Notes: a model not told the origin generated them from the letters alone. Counted from the first letter of the stretch, positions 1-9,266 are shown. The stretch is DNA of 38,726 bases from an uncultured Oscillibacter sp. (GCA_947382875.1 CANDBG010000020.1:1-38726); one strand, 5' to 3'. Numbers and translations: made by a program.

Positions 1-48
1 ACCCGAGTCTGCAAACCGTGTCTTTCTTTTTGCGAAATTTATTCTACC

Positions 49-144
49 TTATCGCGTAAAAGCAGCGGTTGCGTGTTCCAGATTCCCCTGAACCGTTTTG
101 ATATCGTCTCCGCTCCTGATTGCAGTAACGGCGCAGCTATGCCC
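49..144 (-). pseudogene. Tyrosine recombinase, C-terminal remnant
   Basis: Reading the minus strand from 144 to the stop at 49-51 gives the C-terminal core of a phage/ICE-type tyrosine integrase: HSC, then AVTAIRSGDDIKTVQGNLEH and ATAAFTR. Intact relatives have RHS(Y/C)AV..., then GHATAAFTLDVYGH, which carries the catalytic Tyr. Here the Arg before His is Gly, a stop lies just upstream (145-147), and the Tyr-bearing tail is gone. It is therefore a dead fragment. The N-terminal part of what is probably the same gene lies at 567-656 on the same strand. Confidence 0.7.
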
Positions 145-268
145 TTACGGTATAATAAGGACAAATCAGGAAATCCCCTGTTTGCAATAGTTTCCAGGGT
201 TGACCTTATTCTTTTTCCATTTATTTTCCCTGTAAAAACAGGCATAGTGAGAGATTGTTGGAAAGTAA

Positions 269-415
269 GGTGTACCATTAAGGACAAATGAATTGATACA
301 CGCCACGCTTGAGGGTACAATCGCAAAATATCGGAGCATCCTAAACCTCGACAAAGAACAGCTTAAAAAGCTGAATCAATTCCGAGAAGGGGAGGGATTA
401 TTCCCGTTGACGTGA
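269..415 (+). other. Short unidentified ORF fragment
   Basis: Between a stop at 266-268 and the TGA at 413-415 there is an open frame of 48 codons with no good start. It reads ELIHATLEGTIAKYRSIL and continues with a hydrophilic Lys/Glu-rich stretch ending EGEGLFPLT. The composition looks like real protein (an amphipathic helix), and it lies among integrase fragments, so it may be the tail of another decayed mobile-element gene. I do not recognise the family. Confidence 0.25.
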
Positions 416-566
416 CAAAACCAAAACAAATACAGCTAAAAATATCTGAGGTTTGATTGAATGAACAGCGAACATTTTCTAACCAATGGAACGTCGTGTG
501 CGGTGAAGGTCGCGCGCACGGCGTGGGGTGGGAGAAAAGCCTGAGATTGTATCAGAGGCTTACCTA

Positions 567-656
567 TCACCATATGATCCGTTTTCCGGTTTCGGGATCA
601 TAGCCTGCGTTGTAGCGCCCTTCCCATCGGCCATCCTTTCGCTTGCGGATATTGCC
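567..656 (-). pseudogene. Tyrosine recombinase, N-terminal remnant
   Basis: The minus-strand frame reads GNIRKRKDGRWEGRYNAGYD, then PETGKRIIW and a stop. This is the typical start of Clostridia site-specific integrases (arm-type DNA-binding domain, consensus NIRKRKDGRWEGRY). It has no Met of its own and is fused in frame to the end of the DUF6809 remnant upstream. The body of the integrase (about 250 residues) is missing, and only a C-terminal scrap survives at 49-144. Confidence 0.7.
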
Positions 657-659
657 TTC

Positions 660-948
660 CCCGTTTGTTAGGTTGCCATTGTTTTCATCCATGCATTCTG
701 CCATCAATCGGACGCCCGGCCTGAATCCAAGGATAAATTTTTCCATGGATGTGATGCTGTTGATCTCATGCTGTGCGGTTGTTCGTACACGAAGCATCTG
801 CTGCTCCGTGTTGTTGAGTTGTTTTGTCAGTTGCTTTTCGACATCAGAGATTCGTTTTCACCAACGGCCTTAGCTCCGAGTTGGCTGGCATTTGGTTGTC
901 GTAGGGAGCGATGTTGCCGAAATATAAATCTTCCAGAGTTTCTCGCAT
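660..948 (-). pseudogene. DUF6809-family protein, frameshifted
   Basis: Translation from ATG 948 gives MRETLEDLYFGNIAPYDNQM and runs to a premature TGA near 846. The other frame picks up directly (KRISDVEKQLTKQLNNTEQQ) and ends with the family's conserved SITSMEKFILGFRPGVRLMA block. One base is missing near 850. DUF6809 proteins are small proteins of unknown function, common beside integrases and conjugative elements of Clostridia, which matches the integrase scrap that follows. The identification is from remembered family sequence. Confidence 0.6.
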
Positions 949-984
949 ACCTCTGCCTCCTCGTATAATAAGTTTCAAGTTAAT

Positions 985-1280
985 CGGTTTTAGATATCAA
1001 AGTATCAGCAGGCTAAGAGATGCCCGTGATGCAATAGCAGCAGGGAGAAGCTCTCCTGCCTCCTGTAGAGCCGAAAGGCTGCTGTACGAAAAGTTCGTCC
1101 CCCTGAACCGGCAGTTCGCTGCAAACTCGCTGGCCGTTTGCAGCGGCAGGGCCGCTCCTTTAGCAGTGGCATTGGCCCACCCTGGAATGATTCTGATACA
1201 CAAGGCTGCGGATGTTCCGGTTATCATGGGTATCTCAAAGCCTGCCGGCCTGAAATCCCAACACAGGGAAGGTGAAAATG
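985..1280 (+). other. Non-coding leader of the IS110 remnant, possible bridge-RNA relic
   Basis: About 300 bases with no convincing protein precede the IS110 transposase start. A long open frame spans 911-1306, but its Arg/Ser/Ala-rich product has no recognisable family and looks like chance. In IS110-group elements this is the position of the structured non-coding (bridge/seek) RNA that guides recombination. I could not fold the sequence, so the assignment rests on position only. The element is decayed, so at best this is a relic. Confidence 0.3.
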
Positions 1281-2210
1281 ATGAATCCACTATTCGTTGG
1301 CATTGACGTGGGAAGCTAAAGCAATGCGGTGTACCTGATGAAGCCGGACGGCGAAAGGTCAAAAGCTTCCGGATGCAAAATAACCTCGGTGGTGCGAAAC
1401 TGTTGACAGAGGAGATTGTGTCGGCGGTTCAGTCCTAGGGGTTGGAGGGCGTGGTGGTCGGCATGAAAGCCACGTCCATCTATGGGGACAGCCTGTTCTA
1501 CGCGCTCCGAGAGGACGGGAAGCTGGGCTGGTACCCCAGGAAAATCCATGTGCTCAACCCCAAGCAGGTCAGCAAATTCAAGGAATCCTATTCCGATCTG
1601 CCAAAGAACGACGATGTGGACGCCTTTGTGATTGCCGACAAGCTCCGGTTTGGCCGGATCATCAAGGAGGTTACATGGGTGATTATCGTTACAAAGCCCT
1701 GCAAACATTAACCAGATCCAGATTCTACGCGGTTCAGGGCCTGACCCGAGAAAAACAGCGATTTGTTAATTATTTGTCTTTGAAATGCTCTGGTTTGGCA
1801 CAGGACAAGGACATTATCAACACCAGTGCCGCAACGCTTGCTCTTATGGAACACTTTGAGACAGCGGATGCTCTGTCCTATTGTGACCTGGATGAGCTGA
1901 CAGCGTTCATCAGCAAGGCTGGCCGGGGGCAGTTTGCTGACCCAGAGGCCACCGCCAAAGCGGTTCAGGCAGCGGCCAGAAGTTTCTGCCGCCTGCCTAA
2001 GACGGCGAATGATTCCGTGAACTAGGCCGTGTCGGTTTCCATCGCCACTATGAGGGCGCTGAACGGCCAAATCAAGGTGTTGGACAAGGACATTGAGCAG
2101 CAATTTGAAATCATTCCGAATACATTGACCTCTATCCCCGACATCGGCAAGGTCTGCTCCACCGGTATCATCACCGAAATCGGCGATATCAACCCTTTCG
2201 ACTGCTGAAG
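1281..2210 (+). pseudogene. IS110-family transposase, multiply disrupted
   Basis: Starts MNPLFVGIDVGS (RuvC-like DEDD N-terminus of IS110 transposases) and is cut at once by TAA at codon 13. Coding resumes as SNAVYLMKPDGE, then after frameshifts and a TAG near 1436 as VVVGMKATSIYGD and HVLNPKQVSKFKESYSDLPK. A further frameshift near 1675-1711 leads to a long stretch ending at a TAG near 2023. The Transposase_20 part follows as LTSIPDIGKVCSTGIITEIG and stops at 2210, before the Ser-bearing C-terminal region. At least five lesions are visible, so the gene is dead. A shorter relative lies near 34.1 kb on the opposite strand. Confidence 0.9.
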
Positions 2211-2370
2211 GACGACCGTCTGTATAAGCCACTGGAGGGCTGAGCGGACGCTCACCGCTCTGACAAACAGGCCCTGTTTCAAAAATTCGCAGAGGCAGGG
2301 CTTGGGTTAGTGTTGCCTTTTCCTGTACCACTACGCTATTTCCGCTGTTTTTCTCTGATGTTTTTCTTTA

Positions 2371-2400
2371 ATCACCCCTTGACTTCTTACCACTGAACTT
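2371..2400 (+). repeat. Shared 3' end of the IS110-type remnants (copy 1)
   Basis: A 21-bp block at 2375-2395 (core CCCCTTGACTTC, one variable base, TACCACTG) matches 20 of 21 positions of the reverse complement of 33905-33925. In both places it lies just downstream of an IS110 transposase remnant, and the two sequences diverge right after CACTGnACTT. It is therefore most simply the right terminus of the element, placing the insertion boundary near 2400. Confidence 0.55.
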
Positions 2401-2419
2401 TTCTTTCCCGAAAGAAAAG
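2398..2419. repeat. Perfect 10-bp inverted repeat
   Basis: CTTTTCTTTC, two C residues, then GAAAGAAAAG form a perfect hairpin at 2398-2419. It lies directly at the inferred right end of the IS110 remnant and about 70 bp before the ParB-like gene. It could be a host site recognised by the element, or a structured leader/terminator. There is no following T-run on the plus strand. Confidence 0.5.
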
Positions 2420-2489
2420 CAGGCGGAATGCGACGGATTTCTTTCGTTTTATACGGTAAAATGAAAGGAACTTGAAAGGAGGCGTTCTC

Positions 2490-3287
2490 ATGGATGGAAG
2501 GGACGAAAAGCGGGTGCTGCGTCTGCCTGTGGATGAACTGCATCCAAATCCCCGTCAGCCCCGGAAAGTCTTTGATGAAACCGCCCTGCGGGAATTGGCG
2601 GCCTCCATCCGCCGTCATGGTATCTTACAACCCCTTACGGTCCGCCGCCGCCCCGACGGCTGGGAGCTGGTCGCCGGTGAACGCCGGCTCCGTGCCGCAC
2701 GTCTGGCCGGCCTCGATTTTGTGCCCTGTATCGAAGCCGTTGTCGATGAACGTGAGTCCGCTTTGCTCGCACTCGTCGAAAACTTGCAGCGTCAGGACCT
2801 CCACTACTTCGAAGAAGCTGCCGCGATCGCTGATTACCTCCACCGTTCCGGCTCCACCCAGGAGGAAGCCGCCGCCCAATTGGGCCGCTCCCCTTCCGCT
2901 GTGGCCAATAAGCTCCGCCTTCTGCGGCTTTCCGCGCCTTGCCGTGAGCTCCTCATCTCCCGCGGCCTTACCGAACGTCACGCCCGCGCCCTCCTGCGCC
3001 TGGAGGACGAGGAGGAACGTCTTGCCGCAGCACGTCATGTTGCAGAACGTCACATGAACGTTGCTCAAACCGAACAATACATAGAACGCCGTCTTACTGC
3101 TCTGCAAACCACTCCCCCCGCCGGACGCCGTACCTTTATTATCAAAGACGTCCGTCTCTTCCTCAACAGCATCGACCGGGGCATTCGTATTGTGCAGGAA
3201 GCCGGAATCGACGCCCAGTGCCGCCGTGAAGACACCGACGACGAAATCTTCCTCACCATCCGTATTCCCAGAAGAAAAAAACCATAA
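2490..3287 (+). CDS. ParB/Noc-like CTP-dependent DNA-binding protein
   Basis: 265-residue ParB/Spo0J/Noc-family protein. The N-terminal ParB domain shows the box-I region NPRQPRKVFDETALRELAAS and the CTP-binding box II GERRLRAARLAG. A central helix-turn-helix (EEAAAQLGRSPSAVANKLRL) would read a parS- or NBS-like site, and a short C-terminal domain would dimerise. Such proteins load at specific sites and slide as CTP-gated clamps, in chromosome segregation or nucleoid occlusion. ATG 2490 is chosen because AAAGGAGG at 2475-2482 stands just before it; TTG 2472 lies upstream of that site. No parA partner is adjacent, so it is either Noc-like or a stand-alone ParB. The preceding sequence is IS remnant, so the original upstream neighbour may be lost. 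Confidence 0.88.
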   Translation: MDGRDEKRVLRLPVDELHPNPRQPRKVFDETALRELAASIRRHGILQPLTVRRRPDGWELVAGERRLRAARLAGLDFVPCIEAVVDERESALLALVENLQRQDLHYFEEAAAIADYLHRSGSTQEEAAAQLGRSPSAVANKLRLLRLSAPCRELLISRGLTERHARALLRLEDEEERLAAARHVAERHMNVAQTEQYIERRLTALQTTPPAGRRTFIIKDVRLFLNSIDRGIRIVQEAGIDAQCRREDTDDEIFLTIRIPRRKKP

Positions 3288-3429
3288 CGGTTTTCCGGAA
3301 GGCAGCCGTAAACAATTTTTTCCGTTTGTAACTACATTGTAATCTCTTTTTTCGACAGACTGTGCTAAAATAGCAAAGGAGACCTTGTGTGGCGGTCTCA
3401 AATTCCATAGCGGCAGCAGGAGGGACTTC

Positions 3430-5265
3430 ATGGAACAAACAAAAGGTGAAGTCAAAATACCCCATGCGGGCGGTGCCCGTGTCAAAAAAGGAGGCAGCCT
3501 GCCCTGGATCGTTCTGGGCGTGACCGCGGCAGTCCTGGTGGGCGCCTACGGCGGCTTGTGCGCCTTGGCAACCTACGGCGGCAGCCTTTGGAGAAACACT
3601 CAGGTTCTTGGCCAGGACGTAGGCGGCCTGACCCCTGAGGAAGCCGTAGCCGTCGTGGAGGACTCCCTGGAAGGCAGGGAAATCGGCTTGTACCTCTACG
3701 ACGGTACCCTTGCGGCAGCCCCTGAACGGGGCGAAAGGCCAGATGCTTCCATCGCTTTGGCCGACTTGGGCGCGGAAATCGATGTGCCTGGCCTGGTCGA
3801 ACTCGCACAACAGCAAAACCATAACGGCTCTGTCCTTACTTCCGGATGGCGCTACCTCACAAATAAAGGAACCACCAGTTACGGTCTGGGGAACCATTTG
3901 CAGGTCGACGCGGCTCAAACCGCCGCTGCCGCCGAAGCAGCGGCCAGTGCCCTCTCCTGGGACGCGCAGGACACCTCCTACACCCTGACGGATGACACCG
4001 TTGAGGTCACGATGGCCCAGGATGGACGGAGTGTCAACGCGCAGGACATTCAAAACGCCCTGACCCGCGGCGACTGGGACCTGGACATGAGCCTGGATAT
4101 CGGCTATCAGACTACAAACGGTCAGAATCAAACCGCCCAGCAGATTCATGACCAGGTTTTCGGCGAAATGAAAAATGCCCGGTACGATATCGAAACCGGC
4201 AGCATCATCCCTGAACAGACCGGCGCGGATTTCGATATCCCAGCCGCGCAAAAGCTGCTGGACGCCGCCGCGCCCGGTGAGACTGTACGCATTTCCGCCC
4301 AAATCCAGTTCCCCGCCGTCACGGCGGAGACCTTGGAAGCCGTTCTGTTCCGGGATGTGCTTGGCGAATGCACCACCATCGCCGGCGGTACTGGCGGCCG
4401 TCAGACCAATATCCGTTTGTCCTCTGCCGGAATCAATGGCTACGTGATGAATACCGGAGATGTTTTTTCGTACAATGATGTCCTCGGCCAGCGGACGGCG
4501 GCCAAAGGGTATCAGCTTGCCTCCGCATACATCCAGGGCGAAACGGTCGACACCATTGGCGGAGGAATCTGTCAGACTTCCTCGACCCTTTACCTCGCCT
4601 GTCTCCGGGCCAACCTCGAAATTACCGAACGTTACGCCCATCGCTATACGCCTTCCTACATCGACTGGGGAATGGATGCAACCGTTTCCTGGGGCGGCCC
4701 CAATTATCGCTTTACCAACAATACCGATTATCCAATTAAAATTGTAACCTCTTATGAGGGCGGAAAGTTAACCATCAAAATTTTGGGGACCAATGTAGAT
4801 GGCAGTTATGTCAAAATGACCAATAAGGTCCTGTCGACTACGCCCTTCGAAACCGTTTACCAGGATGACCCCAGCCTCCCCGCCGGAACCCAGCAGGTGA
4901 AAACCACGCCTTACACCGGTCATACCGTGCGGAGCTACCGGAACGTGTACAGCGCCAGCGGTGAACTCATTTCCAGCGAGTTGGAGGCCGTGAGCAATTA
5001 CAAATCCCGGAACAAGGTAATTCTGCGCGGTCCCGCGCCGGCGGCGGCCCCGGAAGAAATTCCGACCGAAACACAACCGCCTGCCGATACTACGGCGCCG
5101 CCTGCGGATACGACTCCGCCCCCCGCTAACCCGACGGAACCGAATCCGCCGGCTGTGACCGAACCGCCCGTCGACGTGCCCGCCAGCAATCCGACGGATA
5201 TCCCTTCAGAACCTGCGGTTGAACCGCCGGTGGTCGTTATCCCGATCCAGCCGGAGGAGCCGTAA
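3430..5265 (+). CDS. VanW-family membrane-anchored cell-wall protein
   Basis: 611 residues. A short Lys-rich cytoplasmic tail is followed by one membrane segment at about 24-48 (WIVLGVTAAVLVGAYGGLC). Then comes a long extracellular region with PG_binding_4-like repeats (about 60-300), the VanW domain at about 303-440 (INGYVMNTGDVFSYNDVLG; GGGICQTSSTLY), a G5-like segment and a Pro/Thr-rich tail (about 540-611) suited to crossing the wall. VanW domains occur in vancomycin-resistance clusters and in many Firmicutes envelope proteins; the biochemical role is not settled. Start ATG 3430 has AGGAGGGA at 3418-3424; a TTG at 3385 is in frame but lacks a site. A TGCTAAAAT extended -10 element stands near 3361-3372. 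It is a single-gene unit ending at a strong hairpin. Confidence 0.9.
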   Translation: MEQTKGEVKIPHAGGARVKKGGSLPWIVLGVTAAVLVGAYGGLCALATYGGSLWRNTQVLGQDVGGLTPEEAVAVVEDSLEGREIGLYLYDGTLAAAPERGERPDASIALADLGAEIDVPGLVELAQQQNHNGSVLTSGWRYLTNKGTTSYGLGNHLQVDAAQTAAAAEAAASALSWDAQDTSYTLTDDTVEVTMAQDGRSVNAQDIQNALTRGDWDLDMSLDIGYQTTNGQNQTAQQIHDQVFGEMKNARYDIETGSIIPEQTGADFDIPAAQKLLDAAAPGETVRISAQIQFPAVTAETLEAVLFRDVLGECTTIAGGTGGRQTNIRLSSAGINGYVMNTGDVFSYNDVLGQRTAAKGYQLASAYIQGETVDTIGGGICQTSSTLYLACLRANLEITERYAHRYTPSYIDWGMDATVSWGGPNYRFTNNTDYPIKIVTSYEGGKLTIKILGTNVDGSYVKMTNKVLSTTPFETVYQDDPSLPAGTQQVKTTPYTGHTVRSYRNVYSASGELISSELEAVSNYKSRNKVILRGPAPAAAPEEIPTETQPPADTTAPPADTTPPPANPTEPNPPAVTEPPVDVPASNPTDIPSEPAVEPPVVVIPIQPEEP

Positions 5266-5286
5266 GCAAAAGTCGATTTCTCTTAG

Positions 5287-5337
5287 AAAAACCCCCTTTC
5301 CCGTCTCCATTGCGAAATACGGGAAAGGGGGCTTTTT
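5287..5337. terminator. Bidirectional intrinsic terminator
   Basis: CCCCCTTTCCCGT (5292-5304) pairs perfectly with ACGGGAAAGGGGG (5319-5331). It is followed by CTTTTT on the plus strand and preceded by AAAAA, which is a T-run on the minus strand. It sits between the convergent VanW gene and sbcC and would serve both. Confidence 0.9.
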
Positions 5338-5361
5338 ACGCTTCTTGCTTTTTCAAACGTC

Positions 5362-8139
5362 TCAACAGCGGATTTCTGTGCGGCTGCCTCCGGTACGGGC
5401 CTTTTTAACAACAATCTGTCGGTCAATCCGCTCCTTCAGTTCGCTGACATGGGATATGATTCCGACGAGCCGTCTGCCTTCGCTTAAACCGGTTAACACC
5501 CGCAAAGCTTGCTGTAAGGAATCTTCGTCCAGAGAGCCGAAGCCTTCGTCGACAAACATCGTGTCAAGCTCCACGCCCCCGGCGGAAGACTGAATTTCAT
5601 CCGACATTCCCAGCGCCAGCGCCAGCGACGCCATGAACGATTCCCCGCCGGACAGCGTCAGTACATCGCGCACGGTTCCGTTGTAGTAGTCAATCACATC
5701 CAAGTCGAGGCCGAACTGACTCCGTTTGTTGTCCGCTGCCTTGCGGCGGCTTAAACGGTACTGTCCTTCGCTCATGACCAAAAGACGCGTATTGGCCTGC
5801 TCCAGTACCCGGTCCAGAAAGGCCGTCTGCACAAACGTTTCCAGCATCAGCTTTTCCCGGCCGTCGCCGGACTGGCCGTTTGCTGTGCCCGACAGCTCGT
5901 TCAGCCAGATCGACCGGGCTTCGGCTTCGTCCAGACGGGCGCTGCATTCCCGCAGCTTTTTTTCCGTCTCCTGGTTCGACGCCAGACGCTCCCACAGCTT
6001 TTTACGCGCGTTCTCCAGCTGCACCTGCTTTGCACGGCATTTGTCCCGCGCCGCTTCAACCGCCTCCATGTCGACAGGTTCCCCGGCCTCCAGCTGCTTC
6101 TTGTAGGTCTCAATCTGACTCTCTAATGCCGTTTTCCGGGCTTCCAGCTCCTTCTGACGGTTTCGGGCGTCCTCAATCTGACGCTCCCAGAGCGCGGCCT
6201 GCTGCTTCAATGCCGACAGCCTCGCCTGTGCCGCCTCACGGCTTTCGCAAGGGAGCTGCTTCCGCTGGACGGAAATCTGTTGTTCCAATTCGCTGCATCT
6301 CGCCTGCAGCGCGGCCCGCTCGTTTTGCAGCGCTTCCGCTTGCCTGGACTGCTCCTGTTCCCGCTGCTCGCTCTGCGGGATCGTCTCTTTCAGCCCGGCG
6401 GCCATGGACGCCCGAACTTCCGCTTCCTGCTTCTGCTGCTGCGCCTCGCACAGACGCGCCTCCTGTTCCTTCACGGCCCGCTCGACCTCCAACGGTTCCG
6501 GCAGCGTGCCCGCGGGCAAGTCCGGGAACTGTACCGCCGTCCGCTTGAGCAATTCTTCTTTCAGCTTCTGGCCTTCGCCGCGCAGATGCCCCGCTTTTGT
6601 ACTGGCGTCAACCTCTTTCTGGTGGGCGGAATCCGAGGCGGCTTTCGCCTGTTTGAGCGCGGCTTCACTGGGCGCTTCCCGTGCCGCCTGCGCCGGAGCT
6701 GGATGGTGCGGCGAACCGCACACCGGACATGGGGTTCCCTCCTGAAGATCCCTTGCCAAAATGCCCGCCTGGGCGTCCAGAAAGGCTTTGTTCAACTCTT
6801 CCCAGGTTCTCAGACGCTCGCTGGCCGTCTGGCGCGCCGCTTCATAGCCCCCCTGCGCCTGCTTCCATTGCTGGCGCAGCCTTTCCAGCGCGGCGAGGTC
6901 CGCGGTCAGACTGGAAAGCTCGTTTCGGGCTGCTTGCAGGGCTTCCACCGTATGCCGCGCCTTTTCGACCTCCGCCGCCGCGCCGCTTAACGCCTTTTCC
7001 TTTTCTTTGTCCTGCTGCAAGGTCTCCCGCAGCTTCTTCAAAGCCGCAAGGACTGTCTCTTGTGTACGATCTTTTTCCGCCAGATCCCGCTTTGCACGGT
7101 CTAAATTCTGAACCAGGCCGTCCATGATCTCGTACTGCGGAAGTTGGTTCTCCAATACGGCGGCTTCGGAACGGGTTCCGTCGATGTCCTTCTGACGCGT
7201 CTGGGCCTCTGACAGCTTTTGCGCCGCGGCCTCAAGATTTGGCGCGTGGTTTTCCAAAGCGCGTTCCGCCGCTGTCAGACCGTCGGCAATCTTTTTGCGT
7301 TCCGCGCCTTGGGCGGCCTGAGCCATCCAGACGGAAAGCTCCTGCTCCAGCGCCGCTTTTTCCTGCTCCAGCGCCGCCTGACGTTTTTGGTCGTCTGCAA
7401 TCAGCTCCTTCAGCAGCACGAGGATTTCTCCCCAAAGCATTTGTCCGGCCCGCGCCCGTTCCGCGTCAGCCTGCCGGGGATGGTCGTCCGCACAAAGAAT
7501 CCTGGCCGCGTACTGCCTGAGGGATGTACGAAGTTCCGCGCATTCCTTTCCCAGCTCGGAAGCATCCTTTTTCAATGCCTCCTGCAGTCTTTGATAGAAA
7601 CCGGTATTGAAAATCTCGCGGAAAATTTCCCGGCGCTCGTTGGTGCGCGTCTGCAAGAGCTTCCGGAACTCGCCCTGTGCAATCATCGCAAGCTGTGAAA
7701 ACTGCCTGCTGTCCACGCCAAGCAGTTTCTCTACCGCGTCTGTCACCTCCGAAAGGGAGTGATCCACTGTTTTTCCGTCCGGGCAGTAAAGACACGCTTT
7801 GGGGGTCTCCTTTGTGAAACCCTCGCCTCGCTGCTTTGGCTTCATGTACTCCGGAGACCGCTGAATCTTATATAATTCCCCGCGGCAGACAAATTCCAGT
7901 TCCACAAAGGTCGGCGTCTTCGGGTCGGCGTACTTGCTGCGGAACATTTTTGCCTCACGGCCCTCGCCGCTGGCCGCGCCGTAGAGGGCGTAGGTGACGG
8001 CATCAAAAATGGTGGTTTTGCCTGCGCCGGTGTCGCCGCAAATCAGGTAGATTCCATGCTCTCCCAACTTGTCCAGTTCCAGGGTTTCCCGGCCTGCGTA
8101 CGGCCCAAAGGCCGACATGGTCAGTCGTACCGGTCTCAT
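5362..8139 (-). CDS. sbcC: Exonuclease SbcCD, ATPase subunit SbcC
   Basis: 925-residue SMC/Rad50-like ATPase that, with SbcD, cleaves DNA hairpins and processes double-strand ends. The order is classical: Walker A ICGDTGAGKTT (about 33-43), first coiled coil, zinc hook CPVCG with C471 and C474 midway, second coiled coil, ABC signature LSGGESF (about 829), Walker B MFVDEGFGSLD (about 861) and ISHVSEL near the end. Two such heads joined through the zinc hook hold the DNA. The length is near the family norm (about 1000). It overlaps sbcD by 4 bp (ATGA at 8136-8139), so the pair is translationally coupled. Confidence 0.96.
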   Translation of the reverse strand: MRPVRLTMSAFGPYAGRETLELDKLGEHGIYLICGDTGAGKTTIFDAVTYALYGAASGEGREAKMFRSKYADPKTPTFVELEFVCRGELYKIQRSPEYMKPKQRGEGFTKETPKACLYCPDGKTVDHSLSEVTDAVEKLLGVDSRQFSQLAMIAQGEFRKLLQTRTNERREIFREIFNTGFYQRLQEALKKDASELGKECAELRTSLRQYAARILCADDHPRQADAERARAGQMLWGEILVLLKELIADDQKRQAALEQEKAALEQELSVWMAQAAQGAERKKIADGLTAAERALENHAPNLEAAAQKLSEAQTRQKDIDGTRSEAAVLENQLPQYEIMDGLVQNLDRAKRDLAEKDRTQETVLAALKKLRETLQQDKEKEKALSGAAAEVEKARHTVEALQAARNELSSLTADLAALERLRQQWKQAQGGYEAARQTASERLRTWEELNKAFLDAQAGILARDLQEGTPCPVCGSPHHPAPAQAAREAPSEAALKQAKAASDSAHQKEVDASTKAGHLRGEGQKLKEELLKRTAVQFPDLPAGTLPEPLEVERAVKEQEARLCEAQQQKQEAEVRASMAAGLKETIPQSEQREQEQSRQAEALQNERAALQARCSELEQQISVQRKQLPCESREAAQARLSALKQQAALWERQIEDARNRQKELEARKTALESQIETYKKQLEAGEPVDMEAVEAARDKCRAKQVQLENARKKLWERLASNQETEKKLRECSARLDEAEARSIWLNELSGTANGQSGDGREKLMLETFVQTAFLDRVLEQANTRLLVMSEGQYRLSRRKAADNKRSQFGLDLDVIDYYNGTVRDVLTLSGGESFMASLALALGMSDEIQSSAGGVELDTMFVDEGFGSLDEDSLQQALRVLTGLSEGRRLVGIISHVSELKERIDRQIVVKKARTGGSRTEIRC

Positions 8140-9266
8140 TCCTCCGCCTCCTGTACCTGCTTCATTTTTTTCGCAAGATATTCCCGCTGCACATCCAACA
8201 GCGGTACGCCGTTTTGCTGCTCATAAAAGGCCGCGAACAGCTCCATCGGGGATTGCTGCGCCGTGACCTCCGCGCTGGCGCGGGGGCCTCCGCCCCGGGT
8301 GCGCTGGTTATCGTAATCCAGGCCCATTAAGTTCGGGTAGACCGTCCGCAGCTTGTTCATGGCGTCCGGCACGATGCTTTCATCGGTGAGAATGATGTGG
8401 AGGTATGCCTCCTGTTCCTCCGGAATCCGCCGTTCGAGAAACTCCTGGAAACTCCCGCGGCGTTCCAGCATATCCCGGCGGGGTTTCAGGGGGATGGTCC
8501 GTACGGTACGCCGGCCCTTTGCCCCAAGCTCCGCCAGTGTAACCGATTTTTCCTGTCGGGACTCGGAAAAGGAATATTTCAATGGTGTCCCGCAATACCG
8601 GATACGGTCGTCCCCGATGTTCTGGGGACCGTGCAGGTGGCCCAGGGCCACGTAATCGAAGGGTGCGAAAACCGCAGCATCCACATTGTCGGTTCCGCCA
8701 ACGGATACATCTTCCGAATCGCAGCGTTCCGCGCCGGTGACGAACTGATGCGTTATCAGCACGTTCCGGCGGCTGGCATCCAGGTCCATATGCGCAATCG
8801 CACAGGCGATGGCGTCCGTGTAACTCTCCGCCGGCTCCTCCGGGAACCAGCGGCGGATGTGCATCGGCTTGAGGAAGGGCAGCAAATAGATATCCACCGG
8901 ACCGAATTCGTCTTCCAGCGTCACCGGCGTGACCGTTCCGTTGTATACGGGAGAAATGTAAATTTTGCTCTTTTCCAAAAACTGCGCCCCAAACGCCAGA
9001 CGTTCCGGCGAGTCGTGGTTCCCGCTGATCAACAGCACCGGGAGCGCTCGTTCCGCCAGGGAAACCAGAAAACGGTCCAGCAGCTCCACCGCTTCCGTGG
9101 ACGGCGTGGAGCGGTCGTAGACATCTCCGGCAATGAGAACAGCGTCCGGACGCTCTTCGTCGAGGATGGTCAGAATGGCTTGCAGTATGTACGCCTGATC
9201 TTCCAGCAATGAAAAATTCTTGATCCGTTTTCCCAGATGCAGGTCTGAAAGATGAAGCAGCTTCAT
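8136..9266 (-). CDS. sbcD: Exonuclease SbcCD, nuclease subunit SbcD
   Basis: 376-residue Mre11-like metallophosphoesterase. The five metal-binding motifs are visible: SDLHLGKR near the start, AGDVYDRS, SGNHDSPERL, ITHQF and ALGHLHGPQ, which hold two Mn ions for 3'-5' exonuclease and hairpin endonuclease activity. The C-terminal third is the SbcD capping domain that contacts SbcC. Start ATG 9266 has GGAAG about 7 bases upstream. The stop codon of a broken P-loop kinase gene overlaps this start by 4 bp, suggesting sbcD was once coupled to an upstream gene. Confidence 0.96.
   Translation of the reverse strand: MKLLHLSDLHLGKRIKNFSLLEDQAYILQAILTILDEERPDAVLIAGDVYDRSTPSTEAVELLDRFLVSLAERALPVLLISGNHDSPERLAFGAQFLEKSKIYISPVYNGTVTPVTLEDEFGPVDIYLLPFLKPMHIRRWFPEEPAESYTDAIACAIAHMDLDASRRNVLITHQFVTGAERCDSEDVSVGGTDNVDAAVFAPFDYVALGHLHGPQNIGDDRIRYCGTPLKYSFSESRQEKSVTLAELGAKGRRTVRTIPLKPRRDMLERRGSFQEFLERRIPEEQEAYLHIILTDESIVPDAMNKLRTVYPNLMGLDYDNQRTRGGGPRASAEVTAQQSPMELFAAFYEQQNGVPLLDVQREYLAKKMKQVQEAEE

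Noticed and set aside
911-1306. Open frame of 131 codons before the IS110 remnant
   Set aside because: Arg/Ser/Ala-rich chance translation overlapping both the DUF6809 start and the transposase start; treated as non-coding leader.
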